Positions 48,769-58,375 of a stretch of DNA of 64,000 bases are shown here, piece after piece. Origin of the DNA: Trichuris trichiura (lineage: Eukaryota; Nematoda; Enoplea; Trichinellida; Trichuridae); contig JBAJFE010000001.1 in the NCBI GenBank assembly GCA_037903355.1, positions 434,001-498,000 on the forward strand. Reading direction: 5' to 3'. The notes under the pieces are model-generated. The model was not told where the DNA came from, did no database searches, and was given only the letters and a program-made list of their open reading frames with translations. Made by a program: the position numbers and the translations under genes. Every line of letters starts with the position of its first letter. Position 1 is the first letter of the stretch.

Positions 48769-49404
48769 TACTTCCATAGCCTTTCCTGACCTCGGCTGCT
48801 TGATTCCACGGACGTGAAGTTCTTTATTCGTCACTCCTCCTTGGCTAAAGGTTGCTGGAACGGCGCTAAGCCTGCGTTGCCGTCGAAGTCAGGTTCGCAC
48901 GTCGCTGCAAACTCTGATTCCCATGCCACTCTTTCGGTTATATTTCTATGGCTGAAAATTGCCCCACGTTCGTCAGAAGCCTGCGCACAAGAACAAATCA
49001 TCGTTGCACGAAAGGAATGAACAGGCTAACTTCACACGATTAAACTCCCATCTTCAGCAGTTTATAATCATAATCTGCTGAAGTTAGTACCTCCATTTTT
49101 TCAGCTGAAGACGTAAAGTTACCTGAACGGTTAAAGGGATCCGTAAAATAACATCGTTTTCAAAACAAGGCAGATCTTGATAGACCCATTCACTTTTCAT
49201 ACACGACTTAAACCGAAATGATCGCATTTTTATAGAAACATGAAGTTTGTAGGAAAGCATTTCAGTACGGAGAATTTTGGACTCCAAAGCACTCTTCGCA
49301 CTGGCTACACTACTCAGCATATCTGGGCAACTTTGGCAGCAAATGAATTTAACCGCATCATCAAATGCCAGACATCCTCTTCTTCCAGAGTAAATATGCA
49401 TATA
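48769..49404. other. Intergenic with a repeat segment
   Basis: The stretch 49310-49390 (CATATCTGGGCAACTTTGGC, AGCAAATGA, TGCCAGACATCCTCTTCTTC) is related to 18588-18660. Otherwise nothing is recognised. The plus-strand frame 48814-49020 has no family features. Confidence 0.5.
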
Positions 49405-50766
49405 CAGGTGGCCCTCGTTATTCGCGGTTAATTCGTCCAACATTTTGAGCATCTTACCGCGTAAAGTTGAATTCCGCTTTATATAGGCTACCCCAGCCAT
49501 TCGCAAGCTTTTTTGCGCTAGGCCCCTCTTGGAAGGTGTTCTTAGGTGCCAAGCCCCCTCTTCCTATTGGTCAATTAAATTTTGTGTTCTTTGTAAAGCA
49601 GCCAATCAGCTTCTAACGCCAAGATCCTAGGATCAAGTTAATGCACTGATACAGTGGGAATATATAGTCGTCAAATCATTTACTGATGAACGCGAAGAAA
49701 TTAAGCATTTCATAAAGTGAAAGATCCTCAGAAAGGCTAGATTTCAAATTTTCCATGTAGAAAAAATGTGATTCGAAAGCAGATATGTATAGAGGATTGG
49801 CACAAATTCTCACCGTCCCGGTCTACCTAACTACCCTTGTCTCGATAAGGCCTCTCGGCCCCCCTTGACGGCCTCCGGGCTCCCCCCTCTAAAACATTTT
49901 CGATTTCGGCTCCCCTGACACTCTCTTACCCCCCCCCCCCCGGGAGACCCAGGCCCCTCGTTGAGAATGGCTGGGCTACCTTATGAAAAAAGCTAAATAG
50001 CTTATATTCTAGCTGCGTATTTCGTCCTGTCCGCTTGAATTCCTTCCGGAACGGTTATCATGCCTAGTAATCCTTCGAAGCTTGGTACTACGGGATCTAG
50101 CTACATGATAATGACATTAATGAGACTGTGCTTGTCCAATCCGGTTAGCCATGAGAGTCCATTAAAGGATGAAAGTAAGATGCACTTTCTTTAAACGTCT
50201 GGGAATCAACTTGCTTTAATGAACTCAGCAAAGTACTGGTGCGCGGAATGGGTATAGTGCAGGGGAAATATAAAACACAGAGGCGCACTTAAACAGAAAT
50301 AGTGAACATCACACAGAACACACCCGAATAGAGCAAAACGTTTACGGCAGAAATGTTTGGGGCATCATGAATCAATTTACCCACTTTCTGTAAGTGGGCG
50401 CAGATCCCTTGGAGAACGCCCAGTCTTAAAGTTTCTTGAACTTTTTGGTAGCAAACCTTCTCGCCTTAAAATGTTAGTCTTCGCAGCTGCTAGAGCTTTG
50501 TTTAAAAACATTGTTATAGGGAGCTGTCTCTGCCTTCTCTTCGCTCGATCGATAAGTCTTGTAGCGGCTTCAACGAAACCGTTACTTTTCGTGTAACCAT
50601 GATGCCACGTTCCATGGACGGATCGTATTCAGCAATCATATCCTTCAGGACCTGCATTTGCCGGAAAATAGCCAGCGGTGCGCACGTTTTTGTGAAAAGA
50701 TGACGTCACTGTTTCACGCCGGACGAACCGCGTTGTATAGAATCCGCGGATAACGAGGGCCGCCAG
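49405..50766 (-). mobile_element. Pogo/Tigger internal-deletion element, copy 2
   Basis: Ends CAGGTGGCCCTCGTTATTCG and GATAACGAGGGCCGCCAG lie between TA dinucleotides (49403-49404, 50767-50768). Content matches 33432-34616 in reverse, including the C-terminal Tigger coding segment (about 50600-50360), now with breaks. It is interrupted by the hAT element at 49494-49973. Confidence 0.9.
49494..49973. mobile_element. hAT-type element nested in the pogo element
   Basis: Ends CAGCCATTCGCAAG and CGTTGAGAATGGCTG. Flanks are GGCTACCC (49486-49493) and GGCTACCT (49974-49981), an 8-bp duplication with one change. It is the same family as 46044-46792. A run of C near 49931 lies close to the right end. 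Confidence 0.92.
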
Positions 50767-50789
50767 TATATATATGCATATCTTATGTG

Positions 50790-51430
50790 TATAAAGTTTT
50801 ATCACGGATTTTTCCGTTTCTTTTTCTTCTTCTCGAGCTTTTCTTGCGGAGCTTTCGGCCCGCGACCGTGGACTATCATCAGCGCAACGAACGAGCACAC
50901 AAATGTTAACAAAAAACACCTTGCTTCACCAGGATTGGTAGGTGAGACGCCCTTCCGTATTACCAACCGACGGGGATTCCTGTCGAGTCGAACCTTGACT
51001 CATCGAAGTTGACTCCACGTAGCCAGTGTTCCTTCAGAGCAGCCATCACGGAGCCATCTCCGGTGAAAGCGCAACATAATATAACTGGAAAATTGATCAA
51101 ACAGTCGTTGTAGGCGAGATTTAAACACTGAAATTTAAACTGTCTACTTCACTTCCCTTGATTTTCTTTCTCATTTTCTTTTTTTCTCTTTTTTCTTTTA
51201 TTCCTTTACCACAGCCACGTGGTAACCATTGTGTTCGGTTTGCACTTGGTAATACAGAAGGGCACCTCACCTGCCAATCCGGGTAAAGGCAAGGAGATAT
51301 TTTTTGTTAGAATTTGTTTGTTCGTTCGTTGTGCTGATGACAGCCCATGTTCGCGCCCCAAACGCTCCACAAGAAAAGCTTCAGAAGAAGAAAAAGAAAC
51401 GGGAAAATCCGTAATAAAACTTTATATAGA
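50790..51430. mobile_element. Foldback element, third family member with pyrimidine tract
   Basis: Left arm: AAAGTTTTATCACGGATTTT, GTTTCTTTTTCTTCTTC, then TCATCAGCGCAACGAACGAG. Right arm in reverse: CTCGTTGCGCTGATGA-like sequence, GAAGAAGAAAAAGAAACGGG and TCCGTAATAAAACTTT. The arms are about 130 bp, the interior about 360 bp with a pyrimidine-rich stretch at about 51140-51215. No clear target duplication is found. Confidence 0.75.
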
Positions 51431-51459
51431 AACTGAAATCCCGTTAAAGTAGAAGTGAA

Positions 51460-52178
51460 AATCAAAACATATATCATGTATACTAGAAAAGCAGTACATA
51501 TAGGGAGGAAAGTGCATCTTTTCAATCCTGCAGTGTAGAGCACACTTAACTGGTCAAGTTATAGAGAGCAAGTTAACACTTCGTATTGATCTTCCCACGG
51601 CGTCTTCCCGTTTCTCTGTAAGAGTAATCTTTAAAAATCCAGCACAAACGCCCTATCAACTAATGGATAGGCAAATTCTTAGGAAATTTGATAAAGAACG
51701 AACGTACGTAGCTTTTTCGACGCTCTAGTCCCGTCGTCAGCGTAAGATAGGGAAAAATCCTACGCTACCGTTTCAAAAGCCACGTACGTTCGTTCTCTGT
51801 CAAATTTCCCAACAATTTGCTCATCCATTCGTTGGTAGAGAATTTGTGCTGGTTTTTTACAGATAACACGTACAGAAAGTCGTGGAAAGATCAATACAAA
51901 ATAAAGACCAACCACCCCGTTACAAAACACCCATTCTTTAAGCAAGTTAACATACAACAACAGATGCTACACAGTCGTGATCACAGCTCAGTGGTCAAGT
52001 TCTAGAGAGAAAGGTAATATACAGTTTACAGGGTTGGTTAATGAACAAGTGGTTAACGTATAACTTACAGAGGTAGTTGACATATAGAGGTCAACCTTCC
52101 ATTTGAATACGTGCCAGCCAACCAATCTGTGGAAATTCGATCAACTTATGGAGGTGGTCAACTTCAGAGGTTCTACTG
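51460..52178. mobile_element. Right part of a pogo-type element with nested palindrome
   Basis: From ATATATCATGTATACTAG onward it parallels 18955-19496 and then 21397-21572. It ends in GGTCAACTTCAGAGGTTCTA plus CTG before TA (52179-52180). The matching left terminus is absent. The palindromic element at about 51635-51880 corresponds to that at 19105. Near 52018-52021 it shows the unoccupied target (GTAATATACAG) of the Tigger-like insertion seen at 19497. Confidence 0.8.
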
Positions 52179-52199
52179 TATTTTTGCACAATTCTGAAT

Positions 52200-53930
52200 G
52201 GAAACATACATTGTTTAATTTGCAGCAGCAGCATTAGCACGCCAAAAGAGTACAGTTTGGAAAGGCATTATGAGGCGGTCCATTGGTCTTACGACAAATA
52301 TGAAAGCCTAATGCGTGTCTCAATACTCAGTCAGTTAATGGCTAATACGAAATAGCAGCAGAGCTATTTTACGAAAATTGAAAAAAATGTTGCCTCCGTT
52401 ACGGCAAGCTATGAACTCAACTGAATGATCACCATGATAGGAAATCTTACAGTGAAGGAGATTTCGTAAAATAATGATATCTGAAAACGGCTCAAATTTT
52501 GTATTCAGAAAAAACATACTCATACAAAGATATATCATTAAGCAAGAACGATATTGTTGAACGGACTGATGAAATTGCAGCTGATTTGAAACAACAGTTG
52601 AAGGTGACACATCAAGATTTGAACATTTTTCTATTGTTACTAATGAGACCGTTAACATTACTGGAACAGCACAATTTTGTAGTTTTCATCAGAGCATATG
52701 ATACCAAATTTAATATTTAGGAAGAATTGATTGAACTGATACCCATGCGTGAGATTATAACAAGCCAGGCCATTTTCAAGAAAGTCAAACAGGTTTTGCA
52801 CCAGTATTATTTAGACTTGAGTAAACTTGAATGCCTATCTGCCAATGATACTGCGAATATGGTTGGCAGGCAATGGTGTTGCCACTGTTCCGAATAAAAA
52901 TAACAAACTTATTTGCAGATTTGTGACTTCCATATTTTTACTGCGTTATTCGTCACGAAATTTGTGTTAAAGCATTTTAAAATTAGGCCGTTCGCTCAGT
53001 TTGGTCACGAAGACAGCGAGCTATATCAGAAGACGTGCCCTCAGCCGCCGTCAATTCAGCCAGTGGGCGAAAGATGTGGATAATCAGTTGACCGATGTCC
53101 CATTCTGCACAGAAATCTGCTGATTGTTATGTCGCAGAATGCTGAAAAGATTTTATTTGTTGAGACAAGAAAAATACATTTTTGGAGATGAAAGGTTAAA
53201 ACGTGGATGAAGACAAGATATGAAAGTTGGCTACTGCACATATATTTTTCTGTGGATGTTACTACACAGTTAATTGATCTTAATTTGAAATTAAAAGGTA
53301 AAAACTAACCTATCAATCAGTTCTATGATGCCTCATTACAAAAATAAACTTATGGAAATCACAGTTGTTAGGCAGAAGTTTTATTCATTTTTCAATGAAA
53401 ATCATTGCCAGTACTGAGTCTATGCACAGCATTGCTAAGTATTTGAGTCACCTGGAAGTGTTGTTTAAAAAAATGTCAAGATACATTTTGGGATTTCTCT
53501 TCTTTTGAACACCAGTTTGCGTAATTCACAGTCCCATTCACATCTGATGCTACCAAGGCAGAAGAAAAAGCCTGCAGATGGAGCTACTAAGAATACAATC
53601 TGACTTTAAACTTAGAGCACAGTATCTTAAAGTGAGAATATCTGGTTTCCTTTCATAACTCCCTGAACAGCTTAAAAACCTAAGAAAGTTTGCCGCAAGG
53701 ATCGTGGCAGTGTTCTATCCTGCATATCTGTGTGAGCAGTTATTTTTCCTCATGAATTCAACAAGAACAAGCTTCTTAGAGAATATAGCTGATCGATCAA
53801 CACTTGTAGTCCCTATTCAAAGTCGGAACAGCCCAGACGTTCCAAGCAGATATAGCAAAAGTTGTCTTTAGGAAAAGGTGTCAAGCCTCATGGCAACATT
53901 ACAAACGACTGCATAGTTGTAAATAAGAGT
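52200..53930 (+). pseudogene. hAT transposase relic (GTF2IRD2/ZBED5/FAM200-like)
   Basis: Recognisable in pieces. LERHYEAVHWSYDKYESL (about 52265) resembles the post-zinc-finger segment. SLSKNDIVERTDEIAADLKQ then LLLLMRPLTLLEQHNFVVFI, EELIELIPMREIITSQAIF and LSANDTANMVG (52530-52880) is the catalytic-core region of this family. There the usual Asp-Glu-Ser-Thr motif is replaced by MRPLTL. Near the end, LPEQLKNLRKFAARIVAVFY, PAYLCEQLFFLMNSTRTSF and ENIADRSTL (53660-53800) is the C-terminal dimerisation domain. Many stops and frame changes. Bases 52486-52804 are duplicated at 55516-55834. Confidence 0.85.
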
Positions 53931-54119
53931 GCGCTTTGAACTGTTGTAATTTTTGTACCACTCATTTGCTCCCGTTGCGTCCAAGTCTGTGCTGTTAGTT
54001 AAAAATTCATGTTTTCTTTTAGAAAATTACCCCATTACTTCCCATTCACGAGTGTAGCAATCTGCTGAACCATTTTTACTCACGTTCCGTATTTACAAGT
54101 TTAATTAATAAGAATATTT

Positions 54120-54385
54120 TACAGTTGGTCTTTTGGTTCACGGGTTTGGCCTGTTTGATGTATCTGTAAATGAACTTCAAAGTGCAGTACCAACGAATGG
54201 ATGAGCAAATTGTTAGATTCCCTAACAATTTGTAATGAAGCATCATAGATCCCCTAACAATCTGCTCATCCATTAGGTGGTAGGGCACTTTGAAGTTTAT
54301 TTACAGATACATCAAACAGGCCAAAACCGTGAACCAAAAGACCAACTATGAAGCAACCTAAGCCTGTTAAAAGACACCCTGTCTT
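54120..54385. mobile_element. Palindromic hairpin element (GGGTGTCTTTTAACAGG family)
   Basis: Arms include GGTTCACGGGTTTGGCCTGT, GATGTATCTGTAAATGAACT and ACCAACGAATGGATGAGCAA on the left, mirrored on the right to CAACCTAAGCCTGTTAAAAG, ACACCCTGTC. The left arm has lost its outer roughly 40 bp. Short loop. Confidence 0.88.
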
Positions 54386-55395
54386 TCGAAATAAGAATAT
54401 TGTGCAGTGATATTTATTAAACGGTTCATTCACTTGTCCTATGCGGCCCTGATGATAACACAAATGTAATCATATAACTCTTGGGTGACCCTCAGCTTGA
54501 CATACCTACTCTACGAAGTGGATTACGTTCTTCTAACAAATCAAATATCTCAGTACTGCTCAAGCAATTCAATGTCTTACGCAGGTAAAAAATGGCTGCA
54601 GTGCCTAAGCAAGAATCAGAGTCCATTGGCAAGACGAAGTCAGCTGATGTAAGTAGTAAGTAAAAGCATAACGAATGCAATTCGTTAACTTTTAAAGTTA
54701 CACTATTCTCAAGAGCCCTCATTTTACATAAAAAGACAACTGCATGAATGTTTAAGGAAACTTATTTCATTATTGCATGGGCTACCCTTGCCCCATTTCT
54801 GGTGTTGGAGTAGGTTCTGAAGGCGAAAATGTCGTACTGAAAGAATAGTCACTAATTTGCATTCATGGAGTGACATAGGACCATAGCTTCTAAATCAGCT
54901 GTGAAGTGGCAGCAGCTTCCACAATGCTCTTTCTACCATTAGCGTGAAACCAGTTTGCTCAGCAGATGCAAGATTGCAATCTCAGCTACTTCCTGAAGTT
55001 CCACTGACCTAGCTATAGCGTTATGTAGTACTGTTTGTTTTCAATGTACAGCCATTGCGAAGTGCGGAAGTACACTTTCCTCATACGAGAGGAGCTTACT
55101 TTTATAAGGCATTAATGAAGTATAATTTGCCTATAAGTGGGCAGTAGTATATCTATAATGGCACTTCGTGCAGTTTTTTCTTGCCTGTTCTTAGTTTCTG
55201 GCATTAACCAAATCAAACGCCCTACCAAGGGACAGATGAGCAGTTACTAAGGAAAAAATAAGAACAAGCTTATATGAATGTAGAACGATCAGGCAATAGG
55301 TATAATTTACTATGCGAATCGTATGGTACCATGCATTTTAGGTTTTTGCTTTTAGGAATTCTAAATTGAAGGTTAGGACGAAGTTCCATTTGTTT
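54386..55395. other. Intergenic, nothing recognised
   Basis: One degraded CGCCCTACCAAGGGACAGAT sequence near 55220 is a hairpin-family remnant. The minus frame 54492-54722 has no family features. Confidence 0.4.
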
Positions 55396-55405
55396 ATAGT
55401 TACTC

Positions 55406-55877
55406 GTTGAAAATGTGATGTTTTATTACGGAACTGTATGTTTTCATATCTCATTGTATTGTATGTTTTCATATCTCAATGTCTTTTTTACGGTTGCAGT
55501 GTCCCGTTGATAATCAACGGCTCAAATTTTGTATTCAGAAAAAACATACTCATACAGAGATATATCATTAAGCAAGAACGATATTGTTGAACGGACTGAT
55601 GAAATTGCAGCTGATTTGAAACAACAGTTGAAGGTGACACATCAAGATTTGAACATTTTTCTATTGTTACTAATGAGACCGTTAACATTACTGGAACAGC
55701 ACAATTTTGTAGTTTTCATCAGAGCATATTGTATCAAATTTAATATTTAGGAAGAATTGATTGAATTGATATCCATGCGTGAGATTATAACAAGCCAGGC
55801 CATTTTCAAGAAAGTCAAACAGGTTTTGCACCAGTTGATAATCAACGGGACACTGCAACCGTAATAAAGACATTGAA
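55406..55877. mobile_element. MULE-like foldback element carrying captured hAT transposase sequence
   Basis: Exact 10-bp flanks ATAGTTACTC (55396-55405, 55878-55887). The left end starts TTGAAAATGTGATG, followed by an arm CAATGTCTTTTTTACGG, TTGCAGTGTCCCGTTGATAA. The right arm is the complement, ending GTAATAAAGACATTG. The extra left module again occurs on one side only. Between the arms, 55516-55834 is a 319-bp copy of 52486-52804 with six differences and no indels. GTTGATAATCAACGG stands at both cargo junctions. The 73-codon frame inside is the captured piece, not an independent gene. Confidence 0.92.
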
Positions 55878-55887
55878 ATAGTTACTC

Positions 55888-57099
55888 ATTATCACTTAAA
55901 AATGAAATCATGCATTAGAACAGCACACTGCTGAAATGCTGCCGTAGATTGAATAACAAAGTACTGCAGTCATATAATGAAGTTTCCATTTGCTCTTCGC
56001 CATTTTCTTGGGCTTAAAAGTTGGGGTGTGAAACCGGCTTTGTGAGTATTAGCAAACCTTTTATTTTAGGCGTATTTAAAGTATCTTAATGTTTAAGGCG
56101 CCCATATTTTCCAGTTTAACCATCACGTAGCATTTTGGCAGTCGATCGAATGTAACTGGGATAGCTTGTGCTGACGCGAGATCATGATTTACACGTCACC
56201 CGTAACTGTGAAAGATGGATGCTACGGCCACTTCTTCCCAACGAGGGCCTAGAATGTGCCAAAGCGACACGAAATTCAGCTTTGGCTACAACCTAGGTCT
56301 CGACGGAACGGGCACAACAAGGGCACTTACACTACCACTCTGTGAAAGCATTCACATGAAAAGACTTGACTTATCTGGAGCAAACCGGTGATTTTGAATA
56401 AAATCGGCAAGAATCACTCTCATACAGAGCCCTGCTGTAATGCTCCATTCTATGTTCTCAGAGAGAACGTCTGCTTCTCCGTATTTATATTGCATGCCGT
56501 GTTATAATGATAAACCTAAGTCATTCCATTGGCTCGCTAGAGGCGTGGCTTACGTAATTTGAACTCTAAAATAAGGTCGCACGCAAATTGAGGTCGCTGG
56601 AACGTTAATAGTACATACCGAAGCCGATTTTACCAATGTGAGTCGTGTTTAGTAACATTAATAACAACTCTATCCTCACTGTTCCTAGTTCTAGCTGCTT
56701 TTCAATCGACAGGCAGACTACACGAATGTCGGCTGGGATTAGCTCTATGTTGACGTCCTTGTACTGTCATTCCTAAGCCGCTTGAAGCTTACAGCCAACT
56801 GTAGGCTACATTTGACTGATAAATTTGGACAACAAGGTGGAACTCACTGACACTAAGTGGAAGAACTGAAACGTTTTCAGCCACAACTGCCGTAAATGAA
56901 CTCTCTAACATGTCAATATCACGCGCCTTTAGGGTCATTCACTAATACGTCAACTTATTTCTATTGTTTAATCAGCTCGAAGCTGATGTTTTCAAGTTGG
57001 ATTTTAGGACCTTATAGGCCCATCACGTTGTTGTAGTCAATGTTGCAATTTTTTAGGTTTCTCATTTTACTCCGTGTATTTCAACTACAGTTTTACCTC
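55888..57099. other. Intergenic, nothing recognised
   Basis: No domain, repeat or exon chain that I can support in these 1.2 kb. Confidence 0.35.
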
Positions 57100-58030
57100 A
57101 TTAATGAAGGTATGCACTACCTAAAAAACGGTTTTCTAACATTCTGTGAGATAATTGAGCGTTTATAATAAAGGTCTTTGCTTCGAGAATACAAAAACTG
57201 CAAAAATCGTTCCCGAACAATGACTCCTCGTAGTGTACTTTTTGGCACGTGCATAGTTCGGGACCCTGAATATGATCACTCAGAGAAAACCGGTGAGCAT
57301 GCTGGACTAACGAGGGCATTGATGTCTAACTCCAATTTCTTTCTAAGCTTAGCCGATGACTGCCAAGCTCTGGACAGGTTTTTGCAGTTTTCAGGGTAAA
57401 GCTACCAGTTCGCAATGATAGGTGTCCGTTGTGAGGGTTTCCTTAGGTTTGAAGTGGATGATGATTTCCTTTATAAACTACCATACGGAGTGCAGTACTT
57501 TATTTGGATGAATACAGCTTAGGGAAGGCTTTTAGTTCTTCATACCTATTCAGTCGCATGTCTGTTTGCCTTTATCATGTAGGCACCATTTTTTATCTTA
57601 CGTAATAACCTGATCAATAAAAGGCTCCCACGTGAAGCAGAATTTGATCGAAACAGGTATCAACCCTATTCCTGCTGAGCATTTCTGTCAATTCATGTGA
57701 AATCAGTTCTGCAAACTATTCTGCCTTTTCAGTTTGGCGAGATGCCTGCAGACTGCTGAGTTACGGTCCCCTAAGCTCTGCCAATTCGCATGACGAGGTA
57801 CCCGGCTGTTCTTCGACGATTTCTTTTAAAGTATCGTTGGTTGAAGAGGACCACCGGTTCCTACTGGGTCTTTCTACAATGGCCATATCTCTCCTGTGCA
57901 ACCATTGAAACTGAAAATGCTGAGTGAGCTTCCCAGGGCGCGTTCATCCCATAAACCAACTAGGTCACTGTAAGCCACGGCTGCAGTAGGCACGTGTTTG
58001 AACTTGCCATAGAGCATATCGAAACAGATA
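57100..58030 (-). pseudogene. Third mariner relic
   Basis: Minus-strand segments: RRDMAIVERPSRNRWSSSTN then DTLKEIVEEQPGTSSCELAE (about 57880-57770; mariner DNA-binding linker), FAELISHELTEMLSRNRVDT then CFDQILLHVGA (about 57720-57610), and LNRYEELKAFPKLYSS (about 57555-57510). Several stops and shifts. The part below 57500 is too decayed to show the second and third catalytic residues. Confidence 0.65.
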
Positions 58031-58228
58031 CTTTCCATGTTAGTTAAAAACGATGCTGAGGAAGAAGTTTCACATACGAGTTATAAACGCACGCTCTAAA
58101 TGTGAAGCTACGCAAGCTATAGCAGTGAAGCCATGCGAACAACAGCAACGTTACCTCCCTCCCAAGAGAACAGTAAACAAGAACCGCCGCTAGCAGGTAC
58201 AGAGATAATATATGCAAACGGTTCCCTT

Positions 58229-58357
58229 TGAAGATATAGCTTTTTCGTACGGGTCCGTATAATTTCATTGGGTTGCTTCTTTTTTATACGGATTTTGAGT
58301 CCAGTTGAAAACTCGGGACGGGACTCAAAATCCGTATAAAAAAGAAGCAACTCAATG
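58229..58357. mobile_element. Short foldback element with direct-repeat flanks
   Basis: Arms 58263-58302 and 58321-58360 are complementary over 40 bp with one mismatch (GGTTGCTTCTTTTTTATACG). The loop is 18 nt. AAACGGTTCCCTT occurs in the same orientation at 58216-58228 and 58358-58370, as expected of a target duplication. A 35-bp left-only module (58229-58262) repeats the arm theme (GCTTTTTCGTACGGG). Confidence 0.75.
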
Positions 58358-58375
58358 AAACGGTTCCCTTGTTTT

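Noticed and set aside
55529..55750. 73-codon frame in the 55-kb foldback and its twin at 52499
   Set aside because: Both are pieces of a hAT transposase, one the source and one the captured copy; not separate small genes.
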